From: Collinsella sp. AM17-1 | GTDB lineage: Bacteria > Actinomycetota > Coriobacteriia > Coriobacteriales > Coriobacteriaceae | Assembly (NCBI RefSeq): GCF_003470665.1 | Contig: NZ_QRJZ01000009.1 | Location: 34,849 to 84,390, forward strand | Direction of reading: 5' to 3' | Length of the DNA stretch: 49,542 nt | Shown: piece after piece, positions 1 to 9,589 of the stretch | How positions within the stretch are numbered: the stretch's first letter is position 1 | How the letters are laid out: every line of letters begins with the position of its first letter | Made by a program: the position numbers and the translations under genes | The notes under the pieces: model-generated | Seen by the model: only the letters and a program-made list of their open reading frames with translations | What the model was told of the DNA's origin: nothing | Database searches by the model: none

Positions 1-40
1 CCGTCCTCAAACGGGAATGTCACCTCCGCACCAGCGTCGG

Positions 41-1603
41 CTATTTGCCGTCGTCCTCGTCGGCTTCTTCATGCGCATAAAGCTCCAGCATGCGACGGCG
101 GTACTCATGCACGGCGAGCTTGGCGCGCTCTAGGCGGCGGCGCTCACGCGGAGTCAACTTGGACGGGTCAATCTCGTCGCCATAGGTCTTCTCGGCAAGC
201 AGGTGCGCCGCGTCCACGATGCGGGCATCGATGTGGCCGCTCGCTGCCTCGGCGGAAAGACGCTCAGCAATCGTATCGAGCGTAGGCAGGCCCTCGAATA
301 CGCGACCATGTCCATGCGAGGTCAGCAGCTCGTGCTCGCGTGCGAGCAGGCTCGCCAAATCGTGATGGGCGCGCAGGATGTCGAGCGCATCGGAAGGATG
401 CTCGGCAACCTCCGCCACGGCGGCGACCGGCGCGGCATCGACCACGCGGTAGAAGAGCTGCGCGAGCAGTGGCATCAGGAACACCGTGATGGCGCCGGCT
501 GCCACCATAACCGAAGCAACACCCTGTGATAATGCGCCGGCGTTGACGGCGACGCTCGTCACGGCGACGATAATCGGCAGCGCCGTGGTGCAGTAGAGCG
601 CTACGGTAATGCGGCCGTGGGCAGAAACATCGCGCGTCTTGGGGCAGATGCCCATGGAGACAACGATGGGCACGGCACGGATAACCAGCAACGCCATGAT
701 AAAGCCCACGAGCAGGCCGGGGCGCGATGCTACAGCCGTCAGGTCGATCTTGGCACCCGAAACGGTAAAGAACACCGGGATCAAAAAGCCATAGGCAAGG
801 CCATCGAGTTTAAGCTCGAGCGTATGGTTGCCCTCGGGGATGATATAGCGCAGGACAAAGCCCGCGGCAAAAGCGCCCAACACGATATCGAGGCTAAAGA
901 TGGCCGAGAACGCCACGAGCGTGACCAGGATGAGCACGGTCAGGCGCACGAAGGTCTGCGACGTGGTGTCGGCGCGCTCCTCGACAAACGCAAAGAAGCG
1001 GCTGCCGACGCGCCTGGAACGACTTGGGACCACGGCCAACAGCACGCAGACCACCGCAAACAGGCCAAGAATCACGAGCGTCTGGATGCCGGTGCGAGCA
1101 GACAGCAGCACCGACATGGCGAGCACGGGCCCGAGCTCGCCCCACGTACCATAGGCAAGAATCGAATCGCCGACGCGCGTCCCGGCAAGCGACCGCTCGC
1201 GCAAGATGGGCATGAGCGCCCCAAGCGCCGTCGAGGTCAACGCCAGCGTCACGGCGATGCCATCAAAATGACTGACCGAGAACCACGGGGTAAAGCGCAC
1301 GGCAAGCCAGGCGATGCCAAACGTGACGACCCACGTCGCCATGCCGTAGCGCCCCTCGATGCCCGTGATGTTCTTGGGATCGATCTCAAAACCGGCAAGC
1401 AGGAACAAAAAGGCCAGGCCGAGCTCGGACACGAGCGAGACCTCGGCATCCACATGGATAATGCCGAGCATATGAGGTCCCAGCACCGCGCCAAACACGA
1501 GCAAAAAGACCGTCTCGGGAACGGGTTTTCCGGGAATCGCCGAGGCGATGAAGGGGCTTGCAAAGGCCACGAGTGCGATGATGGCGAGCGAAACAAATGC
1601 CAT
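41..1603 (-). CDS. CPA2-family cation:proton antiporter
   Basis: A 520-residue polytopic membrane protein of the Kef/NapA-like monovalent cation:proton antiporter-2 type, expected to exchange Na+ or K+ for H+ across the cytoplasmic membrane. About twelve hydrophobic segments fill residues 1-390, with the family-like stretches PETVFLLVFGAVLGP near residue 28, LAFLFLLAGFEID near 63 and FFTVSGAKIDL near 280. The last ~130 residues are hydrophilic, charged and probably cytoplasmic (ERRRLERAKLAVHEYRRR). They show no recognisable TrkA-N nucleotide-binding domain, unlike KefB/KefC. The ATG at 1603 follows a GAAAGG ribosome site. It is divergent from purL across 184 bp. The family call is firm; the ion transported is unknown. 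Confidence 0.85.
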   Translation of the reverse strand: MAFVSLAIIALVAFASPFIASAIPGKPVPETVFLLVFGAVLGPHMLGIIHVDAEVSLVSELGLAFLFLLAGFEIDPKNITGIEGRYGMATWVVTFGIAWLAVRFTPWFSVSHFDGIAVTLALTSTALGALMPILRERSLAGTRVGDSILAYGTWGELGPVLAMSVLLSARTGIQTLVILGLFAVVCVLLAVVPSRSRRVGSRFFAFVEERADTTSQTFVRLTVLILVTLVAFSAIFSLDIVLGAFAAGFVLRYIIPEGNHTLELKLDGLAYGFLIPVFFTVSGAKIDLTAVASRPGLLVGFIMALLVIRAVPIVVSMGICPKTRDVSAHGRITVALYCTTALPIIVAVTSVAVNAGALSQGVASVMVAAGAITVFLMPLLAQLFYRVVDAAPVAAVAEVAEHPSDALDILRAHHDLASLLAREHELLTSHGHGRVFEGLPTLDTIAERLSAEAASGHIDARIVDAAHLLAEKTYGDEIDPSKLTPRERRRLERAKLAVHEYRRRMLELYAHEEADEDDGK

Positions 1604-1787
1604 GTGATGCCTTTCTCTTGTTTGCGCTCCACTGTAGCACCCTCGCCGTCCTCAACGCGCCACGAGCTGTCGTATCATAGTGAGGTTTAAAAGTATGTGG
1701 CTCAAGGCGACCGCGAGGCTTGCCCCGCAAACCGACCGCTGCCGCATACCGCACCGTACGCCCAACCGATCAGGAAGGCAGGAACCA

Positions 1788-4700
1788 ATGGTCTCTCGTA
1801 TCTACGTGGAGAAGAAACCCGGGTTCGACGTCGAGGCTCAGCAGCTCAAGGGCGAGCTGACCGAGATCCTCGGCATCAAGGGCATCGAGGCCCTGAGGAT
1901 CATCAACCGCTACGACGTCGAGGGCATCGACGAGGAGCTTTTCCGCTCCTGCGTGCCGACCGTCTTTAGCGAGCCCCAGGTCGATGTGACCTACGACGAG
2001 CTCCCCGCAAGCGATGGCGCCGTCTTTGCCGTCGAATTCCTGCCTGGCCAGTTTGACCAGCGCGCCGACTCCGCCAGCGAGTGCGTGCAGCTCATCAGCC
2101 AGGGCGAGCGCCCCGCCGTGCGCTCCGCCAAGGTCTATATGATCTCGGGCGCCCTGGACGAGGCCGCCATCGATGCCATCAAGCACTACGTGGTGAACCC
2201 CGTCGAGGCCCGCATTGCCTCACTCGACCTACCCGAAACGCTATACATGGAGACCCCCGAGCCCCAGCCCGTCGAGGTGCTCGACGGCTTCCGTAAGCTC
2301 GACGAGGCCGGCCTTGCCGCCTTTATCGCCGATCGCGGCCTTGCAATGGACGAGGCGGACATCGCCTTCTGCCAGCAGTACTTCCGCGATGAGGACCGCG
2401 ACCCCACCATCACCGAGATCCGCGTGATCGACACCTACTGGTCCGACCACTGCCGCCACACCACCTTCGGCACCGTCCTGGACGACGTGACGATCGACGA
2501 CGCCGTGGTGCAGCAAGCCTTCGACCGCTACATGGAGATGCGCCACGAGCTCGGTCGCGACGCCAAGCCCGTCTGTCTCATGGACATGGGCACCATCGGC
2601 GCCAAGTACCTTAAAAAGACCGGCGTCATGACCGATGTCGACGAGTCCGAGGAGATCAACGCCTGCACCGTCAAGGTGAAGGTCGATGTCGATGGCGAGG
2701 ACCAGGACTGGCTGTTCCTCTTTAAGAACGAGACCCACAATCACCCGACCGAGATCGAGCCCTTCGGCGGTGCCGCCACCTGCGTGGGCGGCGCTATTCG
2801 TGACCCGCTCTCGGGCCGCAGCTATGTGTATCAGGCCATGCGCGTCACCGGCGCCGGCGACCCCACCGTCCCGGTTTCCGAGACGCTCGAGGGCAAGCTG
2901 CCGCAGCGCAAGCTCGTGACCACTGCCGCCGCCGGCTACTCCAGCTACGGCAACCAGATCGGCCTTGCCACCGGTCAGGTCAACGAGCTCTATCACCCCG
3001 GCTACGTGGCCAAGCGCATGGAGGTCGGCGCCGTCGTGGGCGCTACCCCGGCAAACCACGTGCGTCGCGAGTGCCCCGCCCCCACCGACAAGATCATTCT
3101 GCTGGGCGGCCGCACCGGCCGTGACGGCATCGGTGGCGCCACCGGCTCCTCCAAGACCCAGAACACCGAGTCGATCGAGACCTCGGGTGCCGAGGTCCAG
3201 AAGGGCAACGCCCCGGTCGAGCGCAAGCTGCAGCGTCTGTTCCGCCGCGGCGACGCCTGCCGTCTGATCAAGCGCTGCAACGACTTTGGCGCCGGCGGCG
3301 TCTCGGTCGCCGTGGGCGAGCTTGCCGACGGCCTGTATGTCGACCTTGATACCGTGACCAAGAAGTACGACGGCCTGGACGGCACCGAGCTCGCCATTTC
3401 CGAGTCCCAGGAGCGCATGGCCTGCGCAGTTGCCGACGGTGACGTCGAGGAGTTCATGGGTTACGCCGCCGAGGAGAACCTCGAGGCGACCGTTATCGCC
3501 GAGGTTACCGCCGAGCCGCGCATGCGCATGGCCTGGAACGGCGTCGCCATCGTCGACCTGTCCCGTGAGTTCCTCAACTCCAACGGTGCGCCCAAGCACC
3601 AGGTCGCCCACGTCTGCGCCCGTAGCGTGTGGCAGCCCAGCTGGGCCGGTACCACGCTTGCCGAGCGCATGACCTCGCTTGTCACCGACCTCAACGTCGC
3701 CTCCAACAAGGGCCTTTCCGAGCGCTTCGACTCCACCATCGGCGCCGCGACCGTGCTCATGCCCTTTGGCGGCAAGACGCAGCTCACCCCAAGCTCGGCC
3801 ATGGTCGCCAAGTTCCCCGTGGACGGCGAGACCACCACGGCGAGCGCCATGGCATGGGGCTTCAACCCCTATCTGATGGAGGCCGACCAGTTTGCGGGCG
3901 CCTACCTGTCCGTGGTCGAGTCCATCGCCAAGCTCGTTGCCGCCGGCTTTGAGCACAAGCGCACCTACCTCTCCTTCCAGGAGTACTTCGAGCGCCTGCG
4001 CACCGAGGCCGAGCGCTGGGGCAAGCCCATGGCTGCCGTCCTGGGTGCCCTTATGGCCCAGGTCGACCTGGGTGCCGGCGCCATCGGCGGCAAGGACTCC
4101 ATGAGCGGTTCGTTTGAGGACGAGGCCGGCGAGCTCAACGTTCCGCCGACCCTGATCAGCTTCGCCGTCGCCGTGGGCAAGGCCGCCCGCGCCGTCTCGC
4201 CCGAGTTCAAGGGCCTCACGCACCGCGTCGTCCGCATCGCCCCCGCCACCTACGGCGAGGATTACCGCCCCGATGCTCAGCAGCTGCTCGCCGCGTTTGA
4301 CGCCGTCGAGGCACTCACCGCCAACGGCAACGCCCTGGCCATCTCCACGCCCGGCTACGGCTGCGGCGCCGAGAGCCTCTTTAAAATGTGCGTCGGCAAC
4401 CAGATCGGTATCGAGCTTGCCGAGGATGTGGACGTGGAGAGCCTCTTCACCCCGCTCTACGGTAGCTTTATCGTCGAGCTCGCCGATGACGCCGAGCTGC
4501 CCGAGGTCGCCGACGGCGTTGTCGTCGAGCCCCTGGGCACCACCGTCGAGGGTTATGTCATCGACACCGGCTCCGAGGTCATCGAGCTCGCCGAGCTCCA
4601 GGAGGCCTGGGAGAGCGGCATCGAGGGCGTCTTCGCCTACCGCAGCGCCGGCGAGACCCCCGAGGTCGAGACCATCGACTTCCGCGCCAAGGATATCCAC

Positions 4701-5534
4701 GTGTACGGCGGCGCCAAGATCGCCCGCCCGCGCGTGATCATCCCCGTGTTCCCCGGCAACAACTGCGAGTACGACAGCGCCCGCGCCTTCCGCGCAGCCG
4801 GTGCCGAGGCCGACACCTTCGTGATCAACAACCTCACGCCCGAGGCCGTCGCCGAGAGCACCCACGAGCTTGCCCGCCGCATCCGTGCAAGCCAGATTGT
4901 CATGATCCCCGGCGGCTTCTCGGGCGGCGACGAGCCCGACGGCTCCGCCAAGTTCATCACGGCGTTCTTCCGCGCTCCCGAGGTCACCGAGGCAGTCCGC
5001 GACCTGCTCAAGGCCCGCGACGGCCTGATGCTGGGCATCTGCAACGGCTTCCAGGCCCTGATCAAGCTCGGCCTGGTGCCCTACGGCGACATCGTCGACG
5101 CCACGCCCGATGCGCCCACGTTGACGTTCAACACCATCGGTCGCCACCAGAGCCGTCTGGTGCGCACCCGCATCTCGTCCAACCTGTCCCCGTGGCTGTC
5201 GCAGTGCAGCCTGGACGACCCCTACACCGTCGCCATCAGCCACGGCGAGGGCCGCTTTGTCGCCAATGACGAAGTGCTCGCCCAGCTGATCGCCAACGGC
5301 CAGGTCGCCACGCAGTACGTGGGCGAGAACGGCAAGCCCAGCATGGATCTCTCCGTCAACCCCAACGGCTCCGCACTCGCCATCGAGGGCATCACGAGCC
5401 CCGACGGCCGCGTCCTGGGCAAGATGGGCCATGCCGAGCGTCGCGGCGACAACCTGTACCGCAACGTGCCCGAGCATGTCCCCGGCGATAAGTTCATGCC
5501 GATCTTTGAGAGCGGCGTAGCCTACTTCGCTTAA
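1788..5534 (+). CDS. purL: Phosphoribosylformylglycinamidine synthase, single-chain
   Basis: FGAM synthase catalyses the fourth step of purine synthesis: FGAR + glutamine + ATP to FGAM. At 1248 residues it is the long single-chain form, with synthase and glutaminase fused. The N-terminal part contains DTYWSDHCRHTTF and FKNETHNHPTEIEPFGGAAT, both hallmarks of the FGAM synthase core. The C-terminal class I glutaminase carries the nucleophile Cys1085 (LGICNGFQAL) and the His1152/Glu1154 pair (SHGEGRF). An in-frame upstream start at 1680 exists, but the ATG at 1788 follows AGGAAGG and begins the conserved sequence VSRIYVEKKPGF, so it is preferred. Transcription probably ends at the hairpin at 5572. 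It stands alone; no other pur gene is in the window. Confidence 0.97.
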   Translation: MVSRIYVEKKPGFDVEAQQLKGELTEILGIKGIEALRIINRYDVEGIDEELFRSCVPTVFSEPQVDVTYDELPASDGAVFAVEFLPGQFDQRADSASECVQLISQGERPAVRSAKVYMISGALDEAAIDAIKHYVVNPVEARIASLDLPETLYMETPEPQPVEVLDGFRKLDEAGLAAFIADRGLAMDEADIAFCQQYFRDEDRDPTITEIRVIDTYWSDHCRHTTFGTVLDDVTIDDAVVQQAFDRYMEMRHELGRDAKPVCLMDMGTIGAKYLKKTGVMTDVDESEEINACTVKVKVDVDGEDQDWLFLFKNETHNHPTEIEPFGGAATCVGGAIRDPLSGRSYVYQAMRVTGAGDPTVPVSETLEGKLPQRKLVTTAAAGYSSYGNQIGLATGQVNELYHPGYVAKRMEVGAVVGATPANHVRRECPAPTDKIILLGGRTGRDGIGGATGSSKTQNTESIETSGAEVQKGNAPVERKLQRLFRRGDACRLIKRCNDFGAGGVSVAVGELADGLYVDLDTVTKKYDGLDGTELAISESQERMACAVADGDVEEFMGYAAEENLEATVIAEVTAEPRMRMAWNGVAIVDLSREFLNSNGAPKHQVAHVCARSVWQPSWAGTTLAERMTSLVTDLNVASNKGLSERFDSTIGAATVLMPFGGKTQLTPSSAMVAKFPVDGETTTASAMAWGFNPYLMEADQFAGAYLSVVESIAKLVAAGFEHKRTYLSFQEYFERLRTEAERWGKPMAAVLGALMAQVDLGAGAIGGKDSMSGSFEDEAGELNVPPTLISFAVAVGKAARAVSPEFKGLTHRVVRIAPATYGEDYRPDAQQLLAAFDAVEALTANGNALAISTPGYGCGAESLFKMCVGNQIGIELAEDVDVESLFTPLYGSFIVELADDAELPEVADGVVVEPLGTTVEGYVIDTGSEVIELAELQEAWESGIEGVFAYRSAGETPEVETIDFRAKDIHVYGGAKIARPRVIIPVFPGNNCEYDSARAFRAAGAEADTFVINNLTPEAVAESTHELARRIRASQIVMIPGGFSGGDEPDGSAKFITAFFRAPEVTEAVRDLLKARDGLMLGICNGFQALIKLGLVPYGDIVDATPDAPTLTFNTIGRHQSRLVRTRISSNLSPWLSQCSLDDPYTVAISHGEGRFVANDEVLAQLIANGQVATQYVGENGKPSMDLSVNPNGSALAIEGITSPDGRVLGKMGHAERRGDNLYRNVPEHVPGDKFMPIFESGVAYFA

Positions 5535-5571
5535 AGCTTTCCCATCGGGTACAATCCCCTCGGGTAATAAC

Positions 5572-5608
5572 ACCCGCCACCGGCACACCCGGTGGCGGGT
5601 TCTTTTTT
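5572..5608 (+). terminator. Rho-independent terminator after purL
   Basis: A perfect 12-bp stem (5572-5583 with 5589-5600) has a 5-nt CACAC loop and is followed directly by the T-rich run TTCTTTTTTG. It lies 38 bp after the purL stop and just before the EamA gene. Confidence 0.9.
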
Positions 5609-5633
5609 GCTTCGCGCATACAGGAAGGACACC

Positions 5634-6569
5634 ATGGAAAGCCGCAAGCCGTATCTCGCCACCCTACCCGGACTCATCCTGGGCTGCCTTGTTTGTTGCG
5701 CGCTCTGGGGGTCGGCTTTCCCCTGCATCAAAATCGGCTATGCGCTCTTTGGCATCCCCGCGCACGATAGCGCCTCGCAGCTGCTCTTTGCGGGCTTGCG
5801 CTTCACGCTTGCCGGCGCCCTGGTTATCGTTGGGATGAGTGCGGCCCAACGCCGCCTCCTCATTCCGCAGGCTCGCGACATCAAGCCCGTCTTTGTCTTG
5901 TCGCTCTTCCAGACTATCGGGCAGTACTTCTTTTTCTATCTGGGCCTCTCGCGCGCCAGTGCCATGTCGAGTTCCATCATCGAGGCCAGCGCCAACTTCC
6001 TCGCAATCCTCTTTGCCGCCCTGGCATTTCGCACCGAGAAGCTCAATTCGGCCAAGGTGCTCGGCTGTGTGCTGGGCTTTGCCGGCGTCGCGCTCGTCAA
6101 CCTCTCGGGCGCAGATGGCACCTTTGGCTTCAGGCTCGATGGCGAGGGCTTTATCCTAGCCTCCACGGTTGCGGGCGCCCTGTCGACCTGCCTCATCGGT
6201 ATCTTCTCGCGCGAGCATGACGGCGTCCTGCTCGCCGGCTGGCAGTTTTTAGTCGGTGGCCTGGTCCTTACCGCCATCGGGTTTTTAATGGGCGGCACGT
6301 TATCCCCCACCGCAATCGCCCCCGCTATCGCACTCATCATTTATATGGCACTTATTTCTGCCGTCGCGTACTCGCTGTGGTCCCGCCTGCTCGCCGTCAA
6401 CCCCGTCAGCCGCGTTTCGGTCTTTGGCTTTATGAACCCGGTCTTTGGCGTAGCGCTGAGCGCGTTGCTGCTCGGCGAGGGTGCTGGCACGAGCCCCGTT
6501 ACCGTCATCGTTGCCCTGCTCTTGGTCTGCGGCGGCATCATCATCGTCAACAAACCCAAAAAAGCCTAG
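5634..6569 (+). CDS. EamA/DMT-family transporter
   Basis: A drug/metabolite transporter of the EamA (RhaT/YdcZ-like) superfamily, 311 residues with about ten membrane segments in two EamA repeats. Typical signatures are CALWGSAFPCIKIGY near residue 21, SRASAMSSSIIEAS at the end of repeat one, and ALISAVAYSLWSRLL plus GFMNPVFGVALSALLLGE in repeat two. Such proteins usually export small metabolites or amino acids; the substrate cannot be read from sequence. The ATG at 5634 is chosen because AGGAAGG precedes it. A start at 5592 would lie inside the purL terminator stem. Its 3' end faces the diguanylate cyclase gene across a shared terminator. Confidence 0.9.
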   Translation: MESRKPYLATLPGLILGCLVCCALWGSAFPCIKIGYALFGIPAHDSASQLLFAGLRFTLAGALVIVGMSAAQRRLLIPQARDIKPVFVLSLFQTIGQYFFFYLGLSRASAMSSSIIEASANFLAILFAALAFRTEKLNSAKVLGCVLGFAGVALVNLSGADGTFGFRLDGEGFILASTVAGALSTCLIGIFSREHDGVLLAGWQFLVGGLVLTAIGFLMGGTLSPTAIAPAIALIIYMALISAVAYSLWSRLLAVNPVSRVSVFGFMNPVFGVALSALLLGEGAGTSPVTVIVALLLVCGGIIIVNKPKKA

Positions 6570-6716
6570 AGAGCTCACCTTTTTAGGGAGAGCCTTCACA
6601 CACTTTAGCTTAATGGAATGCACTGGTTCTCGTTGATTTCGCACCGAGTCGCGGCGGCAGACGCCCGTCTTGCCGCACCGCGCCTGGGCATTATGACCGG
6701 TGGCCCCCACAAACGC

Positions 6717-6758
6717 AAAAGGGGCGCACGACCATCGCAACGGTCGTGTGCCCCTTTT
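6717..6758. terminator. Bidirectional terminator between convergent genes
   Basis: A 17-bp stem (6717-6733 with 6742-6758, one G-T wobble) has an 8-nt loop. It is bounded by four A on the left and four T on the right, so it can act on both strands. It serves the EamA gene (+) and the GGDEF gene (-), whose stop codon is at 6760. Confidence 0.88.
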
Positions 6759-6759
6759 C

Positions 6760-7911
6760 CTAGCGTATCTGGGCGCCGGCTTTCTTCTTTTCGTGCTTTA
6801 CACGGTAGAGCTCCGCATCGGCGGCGCGAAGCAAGTCTTGCCAGGTATCGACGCCATCACCAACCCGTGCGTAGCCGATGGACATCCGCAACAGATACGG
6901 AACCTCGGCGCGCGCGAGCTCATCGTTGATTGTCGCGCACAGATGCATGATATCCTGTTCCGCCACTGCCTTTTGGAGCACCACGAACTCATCGCCACCA
7001 TAACGTGCGATAAAGCCGCCAGACGCCGAGCAGACTTCTTTGAGCGCAGCGGATATGACCTGAAGAGCGTGGTCGCCCTCCACATGCCCATAGCGATCGT
7101 TAATCTGCTTAAAGCCGTCGGCGTCCATCATAAGCAGATATACATCTTCGGCCTGATCCACATTTGAGAAGAGCGACAGCATATAGGTCTCAAAACGGTT
7201 GCGATTGTTAAGTCCAGTCAACGGGTCGGTCGAGATGAGCTGCTCCTGGTAGATGATGTAGAGCAGCAACATGCTAATCATTATGCCGACACAAAGGCCG
7301 GGCAGCGAGTATACGACCTGAAAGGTACCGCCCACCAGGGCCGGAATGGCGAAAAATGCCAAGGTTCGATAGATGGCCTTCGTCTGCAGGCTCTCGACCC
7401 TGCGAGATTGCACAAATGCATGCAGGGACGTATGTATAACGTAACAGTAGCTGACGATGGGCTGGATCATATAGGCAAAGCCGCGACGATACACGCCCTG
7501 CGAATCGATATAGAACAGGGCGTGCGTCCAGTAACTGGTAAACGCCAGCACGACCACCAGAGCCGTAGGCAACGCTACAAGCACCACCCTATAGCGCGAG
7601 GTCAAAAGGCGAGAGCCCTGCACCGTCTCGGAATAGATAAACCAAATGAGACACGCGATAGCAAAGAGCGAAAACGAAACCGCGTTGGAAATCCAGTTGG
7701 CAGCAATACCCAACGTGCCGTCCACACCGTCCGAAAGCGTCCAGATCATATCGAATAATATGTACGCGGCAGAGGTGTAGCCAAGCATGCTAAACAATAG
7801 CTGCTGGGTGCTCGAGAGCAAGGAGCGACGACTTCGCACGGCAAGCCCGATAAGAACAATCATGCATAGCACGAATATCTCAATCTTGAGTGCCTTAACC
7901 ACTAGCGCCAT
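6760..7911 (-). CDS. Membrane-anchored diguanylate cyclase (GGDEF)
   Basis: Predicted to make the second messenger cyclic di-GMP from two GTP. The N-terminal ~200 residues contain about seven hydrophobic segments and form a membrane sensor. A GGDEF domain follows the linker, beginning at STDPLTGLNNRNRFE. The active-site motif GGDEF is intact at residues 305-309 (RYGGDEFVVL). The upstream RxxD inhibitory site is absent, so product inhibition may be weak. Start choice is uncertain. The ATG at 7911 has GAAGGG directly in front, too close to be ideal; a TTG at 7944 and a GTG at 7902 are alternatives. It has no EAL domain. It is convergent with the EamA gene. Confidence 0.9.
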   Translation of the reverse strand: MALVVKALKIEIFVLCMIVLIGLAVRSRRSLLSSTQQLLFSMLGYTSAAYILFDMIWTLSDGVDGTLGIAANWISNAVSFSLFAIACLIWFIYSETVQGSRLLTSRYRVVLVALPTALVVVLAFTSYWTHALFYIDSQGVYRRGFAYMIQPIVSYCYVIHTSLHAFVQSRRVESLQTKAIYRTLAFFAIPALVGGTFQVVYSLPGLCVGIMISMLLLYIIYQEQLISTDPLTGLNNRNRFETYMLSLFSNVDQAEDVYLLMMDADGFKQINDRYGHVEGDHALQVISAALKEVCSASGGFIARYGGDEFVVLQKAVAEQDIMHLCATINDELARAEVPYLLRMSIGYARVGDGVDTWQDLLRAADAELYRVKHEKKKAGAQIR

Positions 7912-7965
7912 CCCTTCAATACCCAAGTGGTCAGAATCGCCCAATTCGAATCAGGGCAATAAACA

Positions 7966-7992
7966 CCCCTTTACTCCGCAGGGGTAAAGGGG
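7966..7992. repeat. Inverted repeat upstream of the GGDEF gene
   Basis: A perfect 9-bp stem (7966-7974 with 7984-7992) and 9-nt loop lie 55 bp upstream of the GGDEF start. On the minus strand it is followed by GTGTTTATT, so it could be a weak terminator for the upstream kdgT-like gene or a leader structure. Confidence 0.6.
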
Positions 7993-8003
7993 ATAATAGC
8001 AGA

Positions 8004-8043
8004 GCGCCCGAACATCACTGCAAAACAGTTTCTGTTCGGGCGC
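8004..8043. terminator. Hairpin downstream of the kdgT-like gene
   Basis: A perfect 11-bp GC-rich stem (8004-8014 with 8033-8043) and 18-nt loop lie 50 bp past the permease stop. No strong T-run follows on the minus strand, so it may stop transcription together with the hairpin at 7966 or protect the mRNA 3' end. Confidence 0.5.
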
Positions 8044-8092
8044 CCATACGGCGCGAATTGCACACGCCGGCATCATTGATGGGTATCGATTG

Positions 8093-9115
8093 CTACTCGC
8101 CATCGATGTCAGTCGCGACAGCCTCCTCGATGGCCTCGACACCGGCGAGCGACAGATCCTCCTTGCCTTGGCAGAACTTCTTGTCGACCCAGCCAGTCAG
8201 AATCGGAGCCATGATCGCCGTGATGATAACGGCGGTGGCGATCTGAGCGTACGCGGTGGGCGCAAGCTCGGCGTAGCGCGGTGCGACCTCGGCGAGGGCA
8301 ACCGGTGTGGTCATAGCCGTGCCGGCAATGGTGGAGCAAGCCACAGCGGCCTTGCCATTGCCGCCGCACAGACGCTCGAACGCAAAGGTGATGGGACCGA
8401 CGACAAACAGCGTGACAAGGCCCAGCAAGATGCCGGAAATACCGCCGGTGATAAAGCTCGACAGGCTCATGGACGCACCGAGCTGAAATCCGATGACGGC
8501 AATCGCGGGATTGGCACCGGGAACCAGCAGGTTCTTGATAAACGGGAACAGGTTGCCCAGAACCATGCCAATAACGAGTGGCAAGATGGAGCCGATAATG
8601 GTGCCAATTGGAATGTTGGCGAGGCCGGAAACACCGAGGATGATCATCGTGACGGCGGGGCCAGCCGTAAAGAACAGGATACCGACGGCGCCCTGCTCGG
8701 ACTCATCGCCGAACTCGCCCATGATGCCCGTATAGAGCGCCATGTTGCAAAACGTGATGCCGCCGATGATAGACACGGAGCTCAGACCCAGGAAGTTGTC
8801 GTTAAAGAAATATGCCACGCCCAGGCCGAGAGCCGCTGCGACGACCAGCTTGGGGATCAGCACGACGATACCGGTCTTGATGGCACCCGGCGTGGACTTA
8901 AAGCTGATGCCGGCGCCCACAAACAGCAGGATCGCGGCGACGATGGTATTGGAGCCACCGCGGCAGGCAGCCGTAAAGAAGCCGCCGATCTCAAAAACCT
9001 GCGGGCAGAAGGTGTTGAGCAAAAGACCGACGATCATCGGATAGATCATGATGTCGCCCGGGATGCGCGGGACCTTGAATTTCTTTTGCTCGTTGGCGGT
9101 TGCTTCCTGTGCCAT
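8093..9115 (-). CDS. kdgT: 2-keto-3-deoxygluconate permease family protein
   Basis: A 340-residue membrane protein of the KdgT family, which imports 2-keto-3-deoxygluconate (a pectin/uronate breakdown product) with protons. It is hydrophobic almost throughout, about ten segments. It contains the family-like stretches KVPGDIMIYPM-type start (KVPRIPGDIMIYPMIVGLLL, residues ~13-32), GAGISFKSTPGAIKTG, and GSILPLVIGMVLGNLFP. The ATG at 9115 follows GGGGGT; the longer reading frame to 9145 lacks a ribosome site. No KDG kinase or aldolase is adjacent, so the substrate may differ from KDG. Family assignment is firm; use of the symbol is by homology only. Confidence 0.85.
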   Translation of the reverse strand: MAQEATANEQKKFKVPRIPGDIMIYPMIVGLLLNTFCPQVFEIGGFFTAACRGGSNTIVAAILLFVGAGISFKSTPGAIKTGIVVLIPKLVVAAALGLGVAYFFNDNFLGLSSVSIIGGITFCNMALYTGIMGEFGDESEQGAVGILFFTAGPAVTMIILGVSGLANIPIGTIIGSILPLVIGMVLGNLFPFIKNLLVPGANPAIAVIGFQLGASMSLSSFITGGISGILLGLVTLFVVGPITFAFERLCGGNGKAAVACSTIAGTAMTTPVALAEVAPRYAELAPTAYAQIATAVIITAIMAPILTGWVDKKFCQGKEDLSLAGVEAIEEAVATDIDGE

Positions 9116-9265
9116 GAAACCCCCATTTCCGCTGACGGGGTACAAAAGCCCACGTCACGCTTTGCTACAGTAAAGTTTGACCATGGTACCAGAAGAAATA
9201 GACCAGCTCGGTGAAAAATCCGACGAGTTGGGATGGAACGAGATTCGGCGCCCGCGACGCCACCC

Positions 9266-9589
9266 CTATATAAGGCTCAAGACAATATAGAGTACGATGC
9301 CCGAGACGCAGCACCACAGCATCGATTTTGTCTTGACCGCCACGACCACGACGCCGGCGGCCGCAATCCAGGGAACCAAGGCAGGCCAGAGTCCCGCGTC
9401 GAACGCGCCGGGGCTCACCAAGTCGTTGGCGACCAGCGCGGCAAAGGCGGCGGGCGGGATATAGCCCAGGGCCTCGGTAATGCGGGGCGACAGGGTCCGC
9501 CCGCGCAAGGCGAACGCCGGCGCGATGCGAAAGAACGCGATAGCAGCCCACGACGACAGCCACAGAACCAAGAACTCGTTAACGGGCAT
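9266..9589 (-). CDS. azlD: AzlD-family branched-chain amino acid export subunit
   Basis: A small 107-residue membrane protein with three or four hydrophobic segments. It is the AzlD partner of AzlC in branched-chain amino acid (and azaleucine) efflux. Family features include RIAPAFALRGRTLSPRITEALGYIPPAAFAAL over residues 21-52 (quoted in parts: RIAPAFALRG, RITEALGYIPPA). The ATG at 9589 lies within the last 11 bp of azlC, giving an overlapping, probably translationally coupled pair. A longer frame opening to 9823 is only the antisense frame of azlC. The length is normal for AzlD. Confidence 0.88.
   Translation of the reverse strand: MPVNEFLVLWLSSWAAIAFFRIAPAFALRGRTLSPRITEALGYIPPAAFAALVANDLVSPGAFDAGLWPALVPWIAAAGVVVVAVKTKSMLWCCVSGIVLYIVLSLI

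Noticed and set aside
617..1690. 357-codon frame opposite the antiporter
   Set aside because: It is the antisense frame of a clear membrane transporter, rich in Arg, His and Gln, with no conserved motif.
1604..1787. Purine riboswitch or PurR site upstream of purL
   Set aside because: No purine riboswitch core or paired PurR box could be seen in the 184-bp region.
2241..5588. Very long open frame (1115 codons) antisense to purL
   Set aside because: High GC and strong codon bias leave the opposite strand open. Its translation is Gly/Val/Asp/Ala/Leu-rich low-complexity sequence, with no domain, while the plus strand encodes an intact PurL.
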